A stretch of 38,509 nt of DNA from a virus, in the IMG/VR virus record IMGVR_UViG_3300047564_002485, positions 1-38,509 of that record; one strand, given 5' to 3'. The notes beneath the pieces were generated by a model that had not been told where the DNA came from, searched no databases, and saw only the letters and a list, made by a program, of their open reading frames with translations. Positions within the stretch are counted from its first letter, which is position 1, and each line of letters begins with the position of its first letter. Shown piece after piece: positions 7,503-14,305 of this stretch. Made by a program: the position numbers and the translations under genes.

Positions 7503-7503
7503 T

Positions 7504-7528
7504 AGTGTGCCAGTTTGGAAAGTGGTTC
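7504..7528 (-). repeat. 25-bp repeat, copy B
   Basis: It matches 4479-4503 at 24 of 25 positions and lies between the stop codon at 7529 and the terminator. See the finding on duplicated cassettes. Confidence 0.9.
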
Positions 7529-8101
7529 TCAACCTCTAGTTTTCCCGCCGTGCTTTGCAGCAACTGAACGCATTTTATCTGCTCTATCATAATCTCTTTT
7601 TTGTTTGACAGAATCACCAGAGTCTCCCGCAGTTTCTCCAGAGTCCATAGCATCATAAACTTGTCTATCAACTCTCTTATGAGGAAACTCTTTCTTACCT
7701 TCAACAATACTCTGTCTCCACTCCTCACTCATATTCGCCATAATTACAAGTGCCGCTTCATTCGTATCAGCATATCCTTCATCTAAGAGATGCTCTAGAA
7801 TAGCATCAAAAGCATCATACTCCATTTCCATATTCAGTCTTGCACTAGCACCTTTATGAGGATCATCTGGTTGCCCTGGAGAGGTTTTTCTTGCAATTGC
7901 TTTTTGCGTTCTGCGTAATTTTTTTCTACCTTCTGCATCTTCTCCACCAGATGATTCAATTTCATCAACTTTTTTAAATCTTTTTTTACGAGCCGAACGT
8001 AAAGTATCAAGCGAAAGTTCATCAAGTTGCTCTACATCTTCAACTTGAGTATAAATTTGGTTATAGGCTTCCCAAAGACCTAAAATTTCTTTATCTGTCA
8101 T
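7529..8101 (-). CDS. Paralogue B: charged late protein with DEGYA/NMSEEWR motif, 190 aa
   Basis: A hydrophilic protein whose N-terminal helix reads WEAYNQIYTQVEDVEQLDEL. A shared core around residues 98-128 contains LEHLLDEGYADTNEAALVIM and NMSEEWRQSI, matching the protein at 4502-5086. The flanks are rich in Lys, Arg, Asp and Ser and poorly conserved between the two. The LDE tripeptide near residue 28 fits a gp21-type prohead protease site, so it could be a processed virion protein. This is inference. The gene is monocistronic, with a TATAAATA promoter, a 25-bp repeat and a terminator. Confidence 0.8.
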   Translation of the reverse strand: MTDKEILGLWEAYNQIYTQVEDVEQLDELSLDTLRSARKKRFKKVDEIESSGGEDAEGRKKLRRTQKAIARKTSPGQPDDPHKGASARLNMEMEYDAFDAILEHLLDEGYADTNEAALVIMANMSEEWRQSIVEGKKEFPHKRVDRQVYDAMDSGETAGDSGDSVKQKRDYDRADKMRSVAAKHGGKTRG

Positions 8102-8110
8102 TTTCTACAA

Positions 8111-8129
8111 ATACTTTTTAGTTATTTAT
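8111..8129 (-). repeat. 19-bp promoter repeat, copy B
   Basis: ATAAATAACTAAAAAGTAT on the minus strand matches the copy at 5095-5113 with one mismatch and contains the late promoter core. Confidence 0.8.
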
Positions 8130-8264
8130 AAAAAAAGAAGCGTCCCCGTGTTGGAGACGCTTCTTGAGTGCTTGGCGACGTGCCTTTGCTTGTCGGAGTG
8201 CCTGCGGTTTCAGTTTCCGCTTCTGCTCCTTTTTGGAGTGGTGTTGCCAGTTGGGAAGTTTCAT
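8118..8264 (-). CDS. Tiny highly basic protein, 48 aa
   Basis: The ATG overlaps the gp46 stop as ATGA, which implies coupled translation. The product begins MKLPNWQHHSKKEQKRK and is then mostly Lys, Arg, Gln and Ala, with QALRQAKARRQALKKRL forming an amphipathic basic helix. It could bind nucleic acid, but I cannot assign a function. The last codons, GDASFFINN, are encoded by the right arm and T run of a strong terminator, so the gene ends inside the terminator. It resembles small basic proteins found after gp46 in related cyanophages, as far as I recall. Confidence 0.65.
   Translation of the reverse strand: MKLPNWQHHSKKEQKRKLKPQALRQAKARRQALKKRLQHGDASFFINN
8123..8130 (-). promoter_or_regulatory. 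Late promoter TATAAATA ahead of paralogue B
   Basis: A perfect T4-type late promoter octamer on the minus strand, 22 bases before the start codon at 8101 and immediately after the terminator of the gp46 operon. Confidence 0.8.
8131..8163 (-). terminator. Rho-independent terminator of the gp47-gp46 operon
   Basis: On the minus strand GAAGCGTCTCC pairs with GGGGACGCTTC (11 bp with one G-T pair) across a 5-base loop and is followed by a run of seven T residues. It overlaps the 3' end of the 48-residue gene and abuts the next late promoter. Confidence 0.9.
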
Positions 8265-9991
8265 TCGCCTTGTGCTTGTGAGGACATCATACGAGAAAAA
8301 CCTTTGACTTTCTCAAACCTTATGACACTTTCAAATTTGTCATGTAAGTCAGTCTTATGAGAAATTACAAATATATTAGCATCTTTAATCACATAACGAA
8401 TGATCTTAAGAAACTCATCAGTGCCAAATCCATCAAGTGAAGAATCAAAGACTTCATCCATAATCAGCAGGTTAGTATTCACGGAGTTCTTGACTCTTGC
8501 AACTTCTCTCCAAGTAAAGAGTAGTGCTAAATCAATTCTCATTTTTTCACCTTCACTAAAAGAACTATAAGAAAAATCTTCGTGAATAGGTGACTTTACC
8601 GTTTCGTTGAACTCTTCGTCAAGATGGAAATTGATATAAAAATCCATCATCTGAAGATAACGATTAACCTGCTGATTTATGAACGGAAGATACTTTTTAA
8701 TTATCTTCGTTTTAACGCCATCATCCTTGAGTAAGGAGTAGGCAAAATCGTAATAAACGATTTCTTCTTTTTTCTTAGAAAGGTCTTCAAATGTTTTTTG
8801 GAGATTGGTTTGAAATTCTTCTAACTTCTCATGCTCAGTATTTCTGTTTGCAAGGTTTTGGGCAATAATTTGAATTTCAGATTCAAGGTCTCGGATTTGC
8901 CTCTGATTGAGTGATATCCGAGTATTGTTTTGAGAAATCTCATGATTGAGTTTCGTAATCTCCTTCGATAGAACTGTGAATTGACGCTCTCGTTCTTGTT
9001 CTAACTTTATAGTCTCCTCAAGTTCTTGAAAACCTTTTTGGAGTTCCTTTGCTTTATTTTGAGCATCTACAATTCTATTTAACCTAAACTCTTCTTCGAT
9101 TGTCTGAGTACAGGTAGGGCAGACCGTATTTTCATTAAAAAACTTATGCTCTTTGGTAATGACAGATACTTTTTGAGAGATTTTACCCTTAAGATTGTTA
9201 AGCTTTACTAACTTATCATCTGCACCTATCACTTCTTCCTGCTCTTTAGTATATACAAAAATCTGCTCTTCAGTTTTAGCATTTTCAGTCATATAAGTTC
9301 CAACTTCAGCATCTAAGTTGGCAATCTTTTCTTTGTTGGCATTGATATTGGCATTACCACGATTCTCAAGTTCTTCAATAAACTCTTTTTGCATTTTCAT
9401 CTTATCTTTAAGAGTTTCTTTCTTAAGCTCAAGAGATTTAACCTGATCTTTTTGAGTACGAATCTTATCTTTAATAAGATTATTCATTGCAGAGAAAATA
9501 CGAATATCCAACAAGTCTTCAATCACCTCACGGCGATTGGCAGTTGTAAGTTGCATAAAAGGCACAAAGGTACTTGAACCCAGAATCACAATCTGAGTAA
9601 AAGACTTATAATTTACCTTCAGGATATTTTCTTCAAGAATTCTTTGGTTGGAACGATCATCCGCTTCCTTATGAAGTTGATTTCCATTTACTTCAATATC
9701 AAAAATATTTGGTTTAATTCCACGACGAACCAAGTAATTACGACTATTAACAGAAAATTCAATTTCAACAAGACAATCTTTTTCGTTTACAGTATTAACC
9801 AACTGTGGTTTGTTTATTTTGCGAAATGGTTTATTAAACAAAACAAAAGTTAATGCATCAAGTATTGTTGATTTTCCTGCACCGTTTGTTCCGATGATTA
9901 AATTTGTATTATGTTTTTGAAAATTAATATCCGTCCAAGAATTTCCAGTGGACAGAAAATTTTTCCAACGAATTTTATGAAATACTAACAT
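8261..9991 (-). CDS. gp46: Recombination nuclease ATPase subunit gp46 (SbcC/Rad50-like)
   Basis: The SMC-like ATPase of the gp46-gp47 complex, which resects DNA ends for recombination-dependent replication. The Walker A motif GTNGAGKS is at residues 34-41. Long coiled coils flank the zinc-hook motif CPTC at 291-294. The signature motif FSEGEK is at 478-483 and Walker B LLIMDEVFD at 508-516. At 576 residues it is close to T4 gp46 (560 aa). Its start overlaps the end of the DUF3110-like gene by 17 bases, and gp47 lies just upstream. Assignment is secure. Confidence 0.97.
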   Translation of the reverse strand: MLVFHKIRWKNFLSTGNSWTDINFQKHNTNLIIGTNGAGKSTILDALTFVLFNKPFRKINKPQLVNTVNEKDCLVEIEFSVNSRNYLVRRGIKPNIFDIEVNGNQLHKEADDRSNQRILEENILKVNYKSFTQIVILGSSTFVPFMQLTTANRREVIEDLLDIRIFSAMNNLIKDKIRTQKDQVKSLELKKETLKDKMKMQKEFIEELENRGNANINANKEKIANLDAEVGTYMTENAKTEEQIFVYTKEQEEVIGADDKLVKLNNLKGKISQKVSVITKEHKFFNENTVCPTCTQTIEEEFRLNRIVDAQNKAKELQKGFQELEETIKLEQERERQFTVLSKEITKLNHEISQNNTRISLNQRQIRDLESEIQIIAQNLANRNTEHEKLEEFQTNLQKTFEDLSKKKEEIVYYDFAYSLLKDDGVKTKIIKKYLPFINQQVNRYLQMMDFYINFHLDEEFNETVKSPIHEDFSYSSFSEGEKMRIDLALLFTWREVARVKNSVNTNLLIMDEVFDSSLDGFGTDEFLKIIRYVIKDANIFVISHKTDLHDKFESVIRFEKVKGFSRMMSSQAQGE

Positions 9992-10244
9992 TCTTAGGGG
10001 GGATTACAATATCGTCAGGTGTGACCACAGCATACTTGTAATTATACATCTTACAAGTCTTTATTGCAAGTTCATCATCAACTTCAACAACATCCATTTC
10101 AGTTTCTTGGATGTCTTCTAGCATTAAAGCATATCTAACTGCATCATCCTCATCCTCAAAAAGAAATAAGACTTTTTGTCCATATTCATCTTGAACAGCG
10201 TATGCACCATCGTCTTTTCTATCTTTGAGTGTGAGAAGAAACAT
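9975..10244 (-). CDS. DUF3110-like protein, 89 aa
   Basis: A small acidic protein starting MFLLTLKDRKDDGAYAV, with VLFLFEDEDDAVRYALMLED near the middle and a C-terminal YAVVTPDDIVIPP. This resembles DUF3110, a small domain known from cyanobacteria and cyanophages and without proven function. The ATG overlaps the gp47 stop (TAATG), and the gene sits between the two subunits of the recombination nuclease. A longer in-frame start at 10259 is possible but lies inside gp47. The family supports a cyanobacterial host. Confidence 0.8.
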   Translation of the reverse strand: MFLLTLKDRKDDGAYAVQDEYGQKVLFLFEDEDDAVRYALMLEDIQETEMDVVEVDDELAIKTCKMYNYKYAVVTPDDIVIPPKNVSIS

Positions 10245-11281
10245 TACTCTACTTCGCAAGCTTGTTGATAAAGATCTTGAAAGATTCCTTTAATAATGTT
10301 TTTGTCGTATGAAAACTCAGATTCTTCAATATATCGATTTAAAATTGTAAGGGTGTTTTCGTCTTCACTAATTTCAAATTCCTCATTTTCTTGAATTTCA
10401 AAGTTTTCAATAATTTTTAATTCTTGAATTCCAGCGGTATAAAGTTTATCAATAAATTTTTCAAAATCTTTTGGTTTAGATTTTTTACGAACAATCACCT
10501 TAACAATCTTATTTTCATACTCACTAGTATCAAATAACTGATATGGAGTATCCTCATAATAAATGTTATAGAATAATTTATAAGGATTGTTAATTGGAGT
10601 ATGAGTAAGGGTTTCCGTATCGAAGATATGAAATCCACGAGTATCATTCACATCCGTCCAGTACATTTCATAAGGATTACCAAGATAGAAAATGCGTCCA
10701 TTATCAGAACGAGTGTGGTAATGACCAGAAAATACCTTTTTGAACTTTGCAAAAATATTCGCTTCCAGTCCATGTTCCTCCATAATTAGATTGCGATTTA
10801 CACGAAAACCCTGTAGTTCAAGGTGCCCCATCGCAACTTTTGCTTTAGTCTTCTGAATTTGATTCAAAGTTTCATCGTAGTTCTCGCTACAAATCCAGGG
10901 AACCATCAAGATGTTCAATCCACCAACTTGGATGGTTTGTGGAGAACTATAAGTTTTAACATTTGGATAAGTTTGAAGAAGCAGACTTGGAGAGTTGACG
11001 CTATTGGTATTCTTGTAGTAACAATCATGATTACCAATAATCATATGAACATCATAGTTCCGCAAAGGTTCAAATACAACTCTCTTTGCCCATTCAAGAC
11101 TTTGATAATCAATTGACTTACGACTATCAAAAGCATCACCCATGTGAATGACTGCCTCTACTCCGTGTTCTTTTAGAGCAGGGAAAAATACATTCTTATA
11201 AAAGAGTTCAAAATGGTCATGAAGATACTTAGAACCCTTTCTTGCACCGTAGTGAGTATCCGTTAAAATTGCAACCTTCAT
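10244..11281 (-). CDS. gp47: Recombination endonuclease subunit gp47 (SbcD/Mre11-like)
   Basis: A metallophosphoesterase-type nuclease that pairs with gp46. The start is set at the ATG giving MKVAILTDTHYGARKG, because the metal-binding DTHYG must lie near the N-terminus and the upstream 25 codons overlap the preceding gene. Further motifs follow in order: GDAFD (about 47-51), GNHD (about 82-85), GHLE and GHYH, all ligands of the two-metal site. The length of 345 residues fits T4 gp47 (339 aa). It follows the endonuclease VII-like gene by two bases (TGATTATG). Confidence 0.96.
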   Translation of the reverse strand: MKVAILTDTHYGARKGSKYLHDHFELFYKNVFFPALKEHGVEAVIHMGDAFDSRKSIDYQSLEWAKRVVFEPLRNYDVHMIIGNHDCYYKNTNSVNSPSLLLQTYPNVKTYSSPQTIQVGGLNILMVPWICSENYDETLNQIQKTKAKVAMGHLELQGFRVNRNLIMEEHGLEANIFAKFKKVFSGHYHTRSDNGRIFYLGNPYEMYWTDVNDTRGFHIFDTETLTHTPINNPYKLFYNIYYEDTPYQLFDTSEYENKIVKVIVRKKSKPKDFEKFIDKLYTAGIQELKIIENFEIQENEEFEISEDENTLTILNRYIEESEFSYDKNIIKGIFQDLYQQACEVE

Positions 11282-11283
11282 AA

Positions 11284-11739
11284 TCAGTTTAAATAAGTAA
11301 TTGCTTTTGTAAATAAAGAAATATCGTCGTTTAATAATCCTATTGCCCGATTGCATTTACCACATAGCAATCCCCTTACTTGATTGGTTTCGTGATTATG
11401 GTCTATGTGTAGATTACCCTCTGTTTTTTTAGAACATATGGCACATACACCGTTTTGTTTTTCAAGCATAGCATCATAATCCTCCAAAGTCAATCCATAA
11501 AGAGAAACTTGCTGTTTTCTATTCCTAAGGATTTTTTCTTCGGGAGTTAATGAATGATAATATGAATTATTCTTAGAATTTATTTTCTCCTTATTTTGCC
11601 TAGACCACTCGGTCCTTTTACCATTTTTAGAACGAAGATTAGAATTTTCTTTTACGCACCTAACACAAGGTTTATTTCCGGAACAGTATCTTTCACTATT
11701 TCCACATTTCTTACAAGGTTTTCCAATAAAAGTATTCAT
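11284..11739 (-). CDS. Endonuclease VII-like HNH endonuclease, probably a free-standing homing type
   Basis: The C-terminal half has the zinc and His-Me-finger signature of the endonuclease VII family: CAICSKKTEGNLHIDHNHET followed by VRGLLCGKCNRAIGLLNDD. The N-terminal part has paired Cys motifs (CKKCG, CVRC) and a basic linker. T4 gp49 has the nuclease domain at the N-terminus with a distinct C-terminal domain, whereas this protein carries it at the C-terminus. I therefore favour a homing-type nuclease over the packaging resolvase. It is inserted between gp55 and gp47 with its own TATAAATA box. Confidence 0.85.
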   Translation of the reverse strand: MNTFIGKPCKKCGNSERYCSGNKPCVRCVKENSNLRSKNGKRTEWSRQNKEKINSKNNSYYHSLTPEEKILRNRKQQVSLYGLTLEDYDAMLEKQNGVCAICSKKTEGNLHIDHNHETNQVRGLLCGKCNRAIGLLNDDISLFTKAITYLN

Positions 11740-11760
11740 ATATTTCTATAATACTATTAC

Positions 11761-11768
11761 TATTTATA
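11761..11768 (-). promoter_or_regulatory. Late promoter TATAAATA ahead of the endonuclease gene
   Basis: A perfect late octamer on the minus strand 21 bases before the start codon at 11739, in the short gap after gp55. Confidence 0.7.
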
Positions 11769-11780
11769 AAATAATAGTAT

Positions 11781-12257
11781 TTAACGATTATTTCTATATG
11801 AAATATTATCCTTTATTGTGTTGTAATCACTACTGCTGCCAGAAAGCAAGCTGTCATCAATCATCATAACCTCATCAAAACCAGTTCGTTCAATAATCTT
11901 AGTCTTGATTTCAAGTTGCTTTTTCTCTTTTTGAATACGACGGAGAAAAGCGTAATGAATGATTTGAGTAAAATATGCAAAGGGATTCTGAGATTTCTCT
12001 GGATTGAAATTGTGAATGTATTGAACGCAATTTTCAATTCCATCAGAAATCATATCATCCCTAAACATGTAGTTTACAAAATTAGGTTTATATGATAGGT
12101 GAGTAGCAATCTTCAAAAAACATTCTCCCAAATAGTTTGTAATTCTTGGTTTGGGAAGACCTTTTTCCTTTGCTTCTGCAACTTTTGTACGATATACAAT
12201 CAGTGCTTCTAAAAGTTCTTTATTATTAACATAGTGTTCGGATCTTTTCTTAGACAT
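11781..12257 (-). CDS. gp55: Late transcription sigma factor gp55
   Basis: A short sigma-70 family protein that directs host RNA polymerase to phage late promoters, acting with the gp45 clamp in T4. The 158-residue product has a sigma region 2-like centre: MFRDDMISDGIENCVQYIHN followed by NPFAYFTQIIHYAFLRRIQKEKK, the part that contacts core polymerase and recognises the -10-like late box. Sequence and size fit T4 gp55 (185 aa) without region 4. It has its own sigma70-type promoter (12300-12327) in a 122-bp gap, so it can be made before late transcription starts. Confidence 0.93.
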   Translation of the reverse strand: MSKKRSEHYVNNKELLEALIVYRTKVAEAKEKGLPKPRITNYLGECFLKIATHLSYKPNFVNYMFRDDMISDGIENCVQYIHNFNPEKSQNPFAYFTQIIHYAFLRRIQKEKKQLEIKTKIIERTGFDEVMMIDDSLLSGSSSDYNTIKDNISYRNNR

Positions 12258-12299
12258 AACATCTTATTTAATTTTAAATTAATTTATTGATAATAACTA

Positions 12300-12327
12300 A
12301 TTATAGCACATAAACAGGGCTTGACAA
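12300..12327 (-). promoter_or_regulatory. Sigma70-type promoter for gp55
   Basis: On the minus strand a -35 box TTGTCA (12327-12322) is separated by 16 bases from a perfect -10 box TATAAT (12305-12300), with an extended -10 TGC just before it. It lies 43 bases ahead of the gp55 start codon. The rest of the 12258-12379 gap holds no gene that I can see. Confidence 0.75.
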
Positions 12328-12379
12328 CATCAAGAATTTTAAGTAGACTAGGTTTGTCTCCGTTGAAGATGAGATATAG

Positions 12380-12811
12380 CTAATCTTTAATATCTTTGTT
12401 GTTAAATATATTTTCTAGTTTCTTTCGGGCTTCTTCTACTGAAGATAAGTAACCCATATTATCTGAGATATCTACTTTGTTTGAATCTGAATTAACTTTA
12501 TTAAGTAGAGAAATATTATCATCACCATCATCATCTTGAATATATTTTTGATATATCGATATCATATTTTCATCACTGACTTCACTCATTGTAATAATTT
12601 TATCATTCCTAATAATAAAGATATTATCACTTGGAATCTCCATCCATGGTTTTATCTTTATAAAAGTTCCCATTTGATTGGAACCTATTTTTATAATAAC
12701 AGGATTTTGCATTATTACTATTGGATCATCATTATTTTCATCAATAGAAATTAATGCAAATACTTCTTCTCCAGATACTAGTTTTAAAACACAGTAAAAC
12801 TCTTCGCCCAT
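12380..12811 (-). CDS. Conserved hypothetical cyanophage protein, 143 aa
   Basis: The N-terminal 80 residues are rich in beta-strand-forming stretches, starting MGEEFYCVLKLVSGEEVFALI and continuing with IKPWMEIPSDNIFIIRND. The pattern suggests a small beta barrel such as an Sm-like or SH3-like fold, though that is a guess. The C-terminus is acidic and probably disordered up to a final helix. It begins one base after the uvsW stop and is probably cotranscribed with it. I recognise it as conserved in T4-like cyanophages, with unknown function. Confidence 0.75.
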   Translation of the reverse strand: MGEEFYCVLKLVSGEEVFALISIDENNDDPIVIMQNPVIIKIGSNQMGTFIKIKPWMEIPSDNIFIIRNDKIITMSEVSDENMISIYQKYIQDDDGDDNISLLNKVNSDSNKVDISDNMGYLSSVEEARKKLENIFNNKDIKD

Positions 12812-12812
12812 A

Positions 12813-14276
12813 TTAATTCTTAAATGGTATGTTTACAATTTCATAATTAAAATTTTCTTCGTTATAAACTTTAATTCTTTCAATCAAGTGATTAAGTGTA
12901 TAATTTTTCTTTGATTTATAACTAATATCATCGGCAATATCATATAGAGTTGCTTTCACTTTATTTTCTCCTTTTCGGAGAACTCTTCCGATTGATTGAA
13001 GATTTCTGATTCTTGATTTACTAGGGGAAGCAAAGATAACATTATGTAAATTTTTAATGTTGATACCAGTAGAAAAAGTACCGTAAGAAGCAACGATGAT
13101 TGCGTTATTTTCTTTTTCAGTAATTTCTCTAACTTTTTCTCTATCCTCAGTATCTACACCACCATGTACAAAAAATACATGACGATTTTCAACGATACTG
13201 TTATTTATCAATTCGTACAAAGGTTGACCATGACCTTCTACTCTAGAGAAAAGAATTAAAGTATTACCTTTAAGATCAATGGCAAGGTTTTTAATGAACT
13301 TATTGCGTTTCTCATGATTGATGATATACTGAACTTCTTCTTCAAAGGTTTCAAATTTATTTGGTGAGTGTTTTAACAAGAGAATGTTGATATCTAGAGT
13401 GGCAACATGACCCTTCTTCATTAACTCATCAGTACGGATAATCTTATAAGATGGTCCGAATAAACCTTCCAATACCCACTTATGAGTTTGTGTTCCATCA
13501 AGTGTCCCAGTAAATCCGAAACGATATTTGCAATCGGAAAGTTTTGTCATTATAGATACTAATGACTTTGATTTAAACTGGTGTGCTTCATCACCAACAA
13601 CCACATTAAATCTTGAAAAGTATTGACGGGGAAGTTTGTAGATGGACTGCCAGGTTGTGATAATTACCTGAGAATCCGTTTCTCTTTCTTTTCCAGCATA
13701 AATCTTGTGGCAAAATGAACCCACATCCCATCCATAATCTGCAAAATCTTTATACATCTGCTCTACAAGGGATGTCGTTGGAACGACTATCAACGTATTT
13801 TGCCCTTTCTCAACGTAATATCTCACAAGAGCATATATCATCAACGACTTTCCAGAAGCAGTTGGAGATATCAACAACTTTCGATTATGTTTTAAAGCGT
13901 CGTATACTCCCTCAACTTGGTATTCACGGGGAGCATACTTACAGATAGAAGTCATATAGTCTTTTACACCCTCTTTTGAAATCATTTCATTGACTTCAAA
14001 AGGAAGACCATAGAATTTATTGTTTACAAACTCATAGGTATACTCATGGTTTTCACAAAAACGAATGAGTTTATCTAAAAGACCAACGTATATTTCACCA
14101 GTTTGTGGATTGAATAGGCGTATTTTTCCATCCCAGTGTCTGTTGCGAAACTGAGGCATGAATTTAGCACCAGGTACATCAAAGGTAAATTGATCCTGAA
14201 GTTCGTAGTAAACGTGTGGTTCAGATTTTACCTGCAAATATACTTCGTTCTTTTTTGATATAATCAAATGTGACAT
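12813..14276 (-). CDS. uvsW: RNA-DNA and DNA-DNA helicase UvsW
   Basis: A superfamily 2 helicase that unwinds R-loops and branched recombination intermediates and, in T4, helps switch replication from origin- to recombination-dependent initiation. The N-terminal domain includes FRNRHWDGKIRLF. The helicase core has Walker A SPTASGKS at residues 137-144, DEAH at 229-232, motif III-like GFTGTLDG and motif VI QSIGRVLRKGE. At 487 residues it is close to T4 UvsW (about 500 aa). A weak AATAAATA box precedes it. Confidence 0.96.
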   Translation of the reverse strand: MSHLIISKKNEVYLQVKSEPHVYYELQDQFTFDVPGAKFMPQFRNRHWDGKIRLFNPQTGEIYVGLLDKLIRFCENHEYTYEFVNNKFYGLPFEVNEMISKEGVKDYMTSICKYAPREYQVEGVYDALKHNRKLLISPTASGKSLMIYALVRYYVEKGQNTLIVVPTTSLVEQMYKDFADYGWDVGSFCHKIYAGKERETDSQVIITTWQSIYKLPRQYFSRFNVVVGDEAHQFKSKSLVSIMTKLSDCKYRFGFTGTLDGTQTHKWVLEGLFGPSYKIIRTDELMKKGHVATLDINILLLKHSPNKFETFEEEVQYIINHEKRNKFIKNLAIDLKGNTLILFSRVEGHGQPLYELINNSIVENRHVFFVHGGVDTEDREKVREITEKENNAIIVASYGTFSTGINIKNLHNVIFASPSKSRIRNLQSIGRVLRKGENKVKATLYDIADDISYKSKKNYTLNHLIERIKVYNEENFNYEIVNIPFKN

Positions 14277-14297
14277 TCATAAAATATCAGTTATGAA

Positions 14298-14305
14298 TAT
14301 TTATT
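14298..14305 (-). promoter_or_regulatory. Possible late promoter AATAAATA ahead of uvsW
   Basis: One mismatch from TATAAATA, overlapping the stop codon of the 651-residue gene and 22 bases before the uvsW start. It is less certain than the perfect octamers because the region is AT-rich. Confidence 0.4.

Noticed and set aside
11284-11739. Assignment as gp49, the packaging endonuclease VII
   Set aside because: The nuclease domain is C-terminal behind Cys-rich motifs and the gene has its own promoter in an insertion-like position, more like a homing endonuclease.
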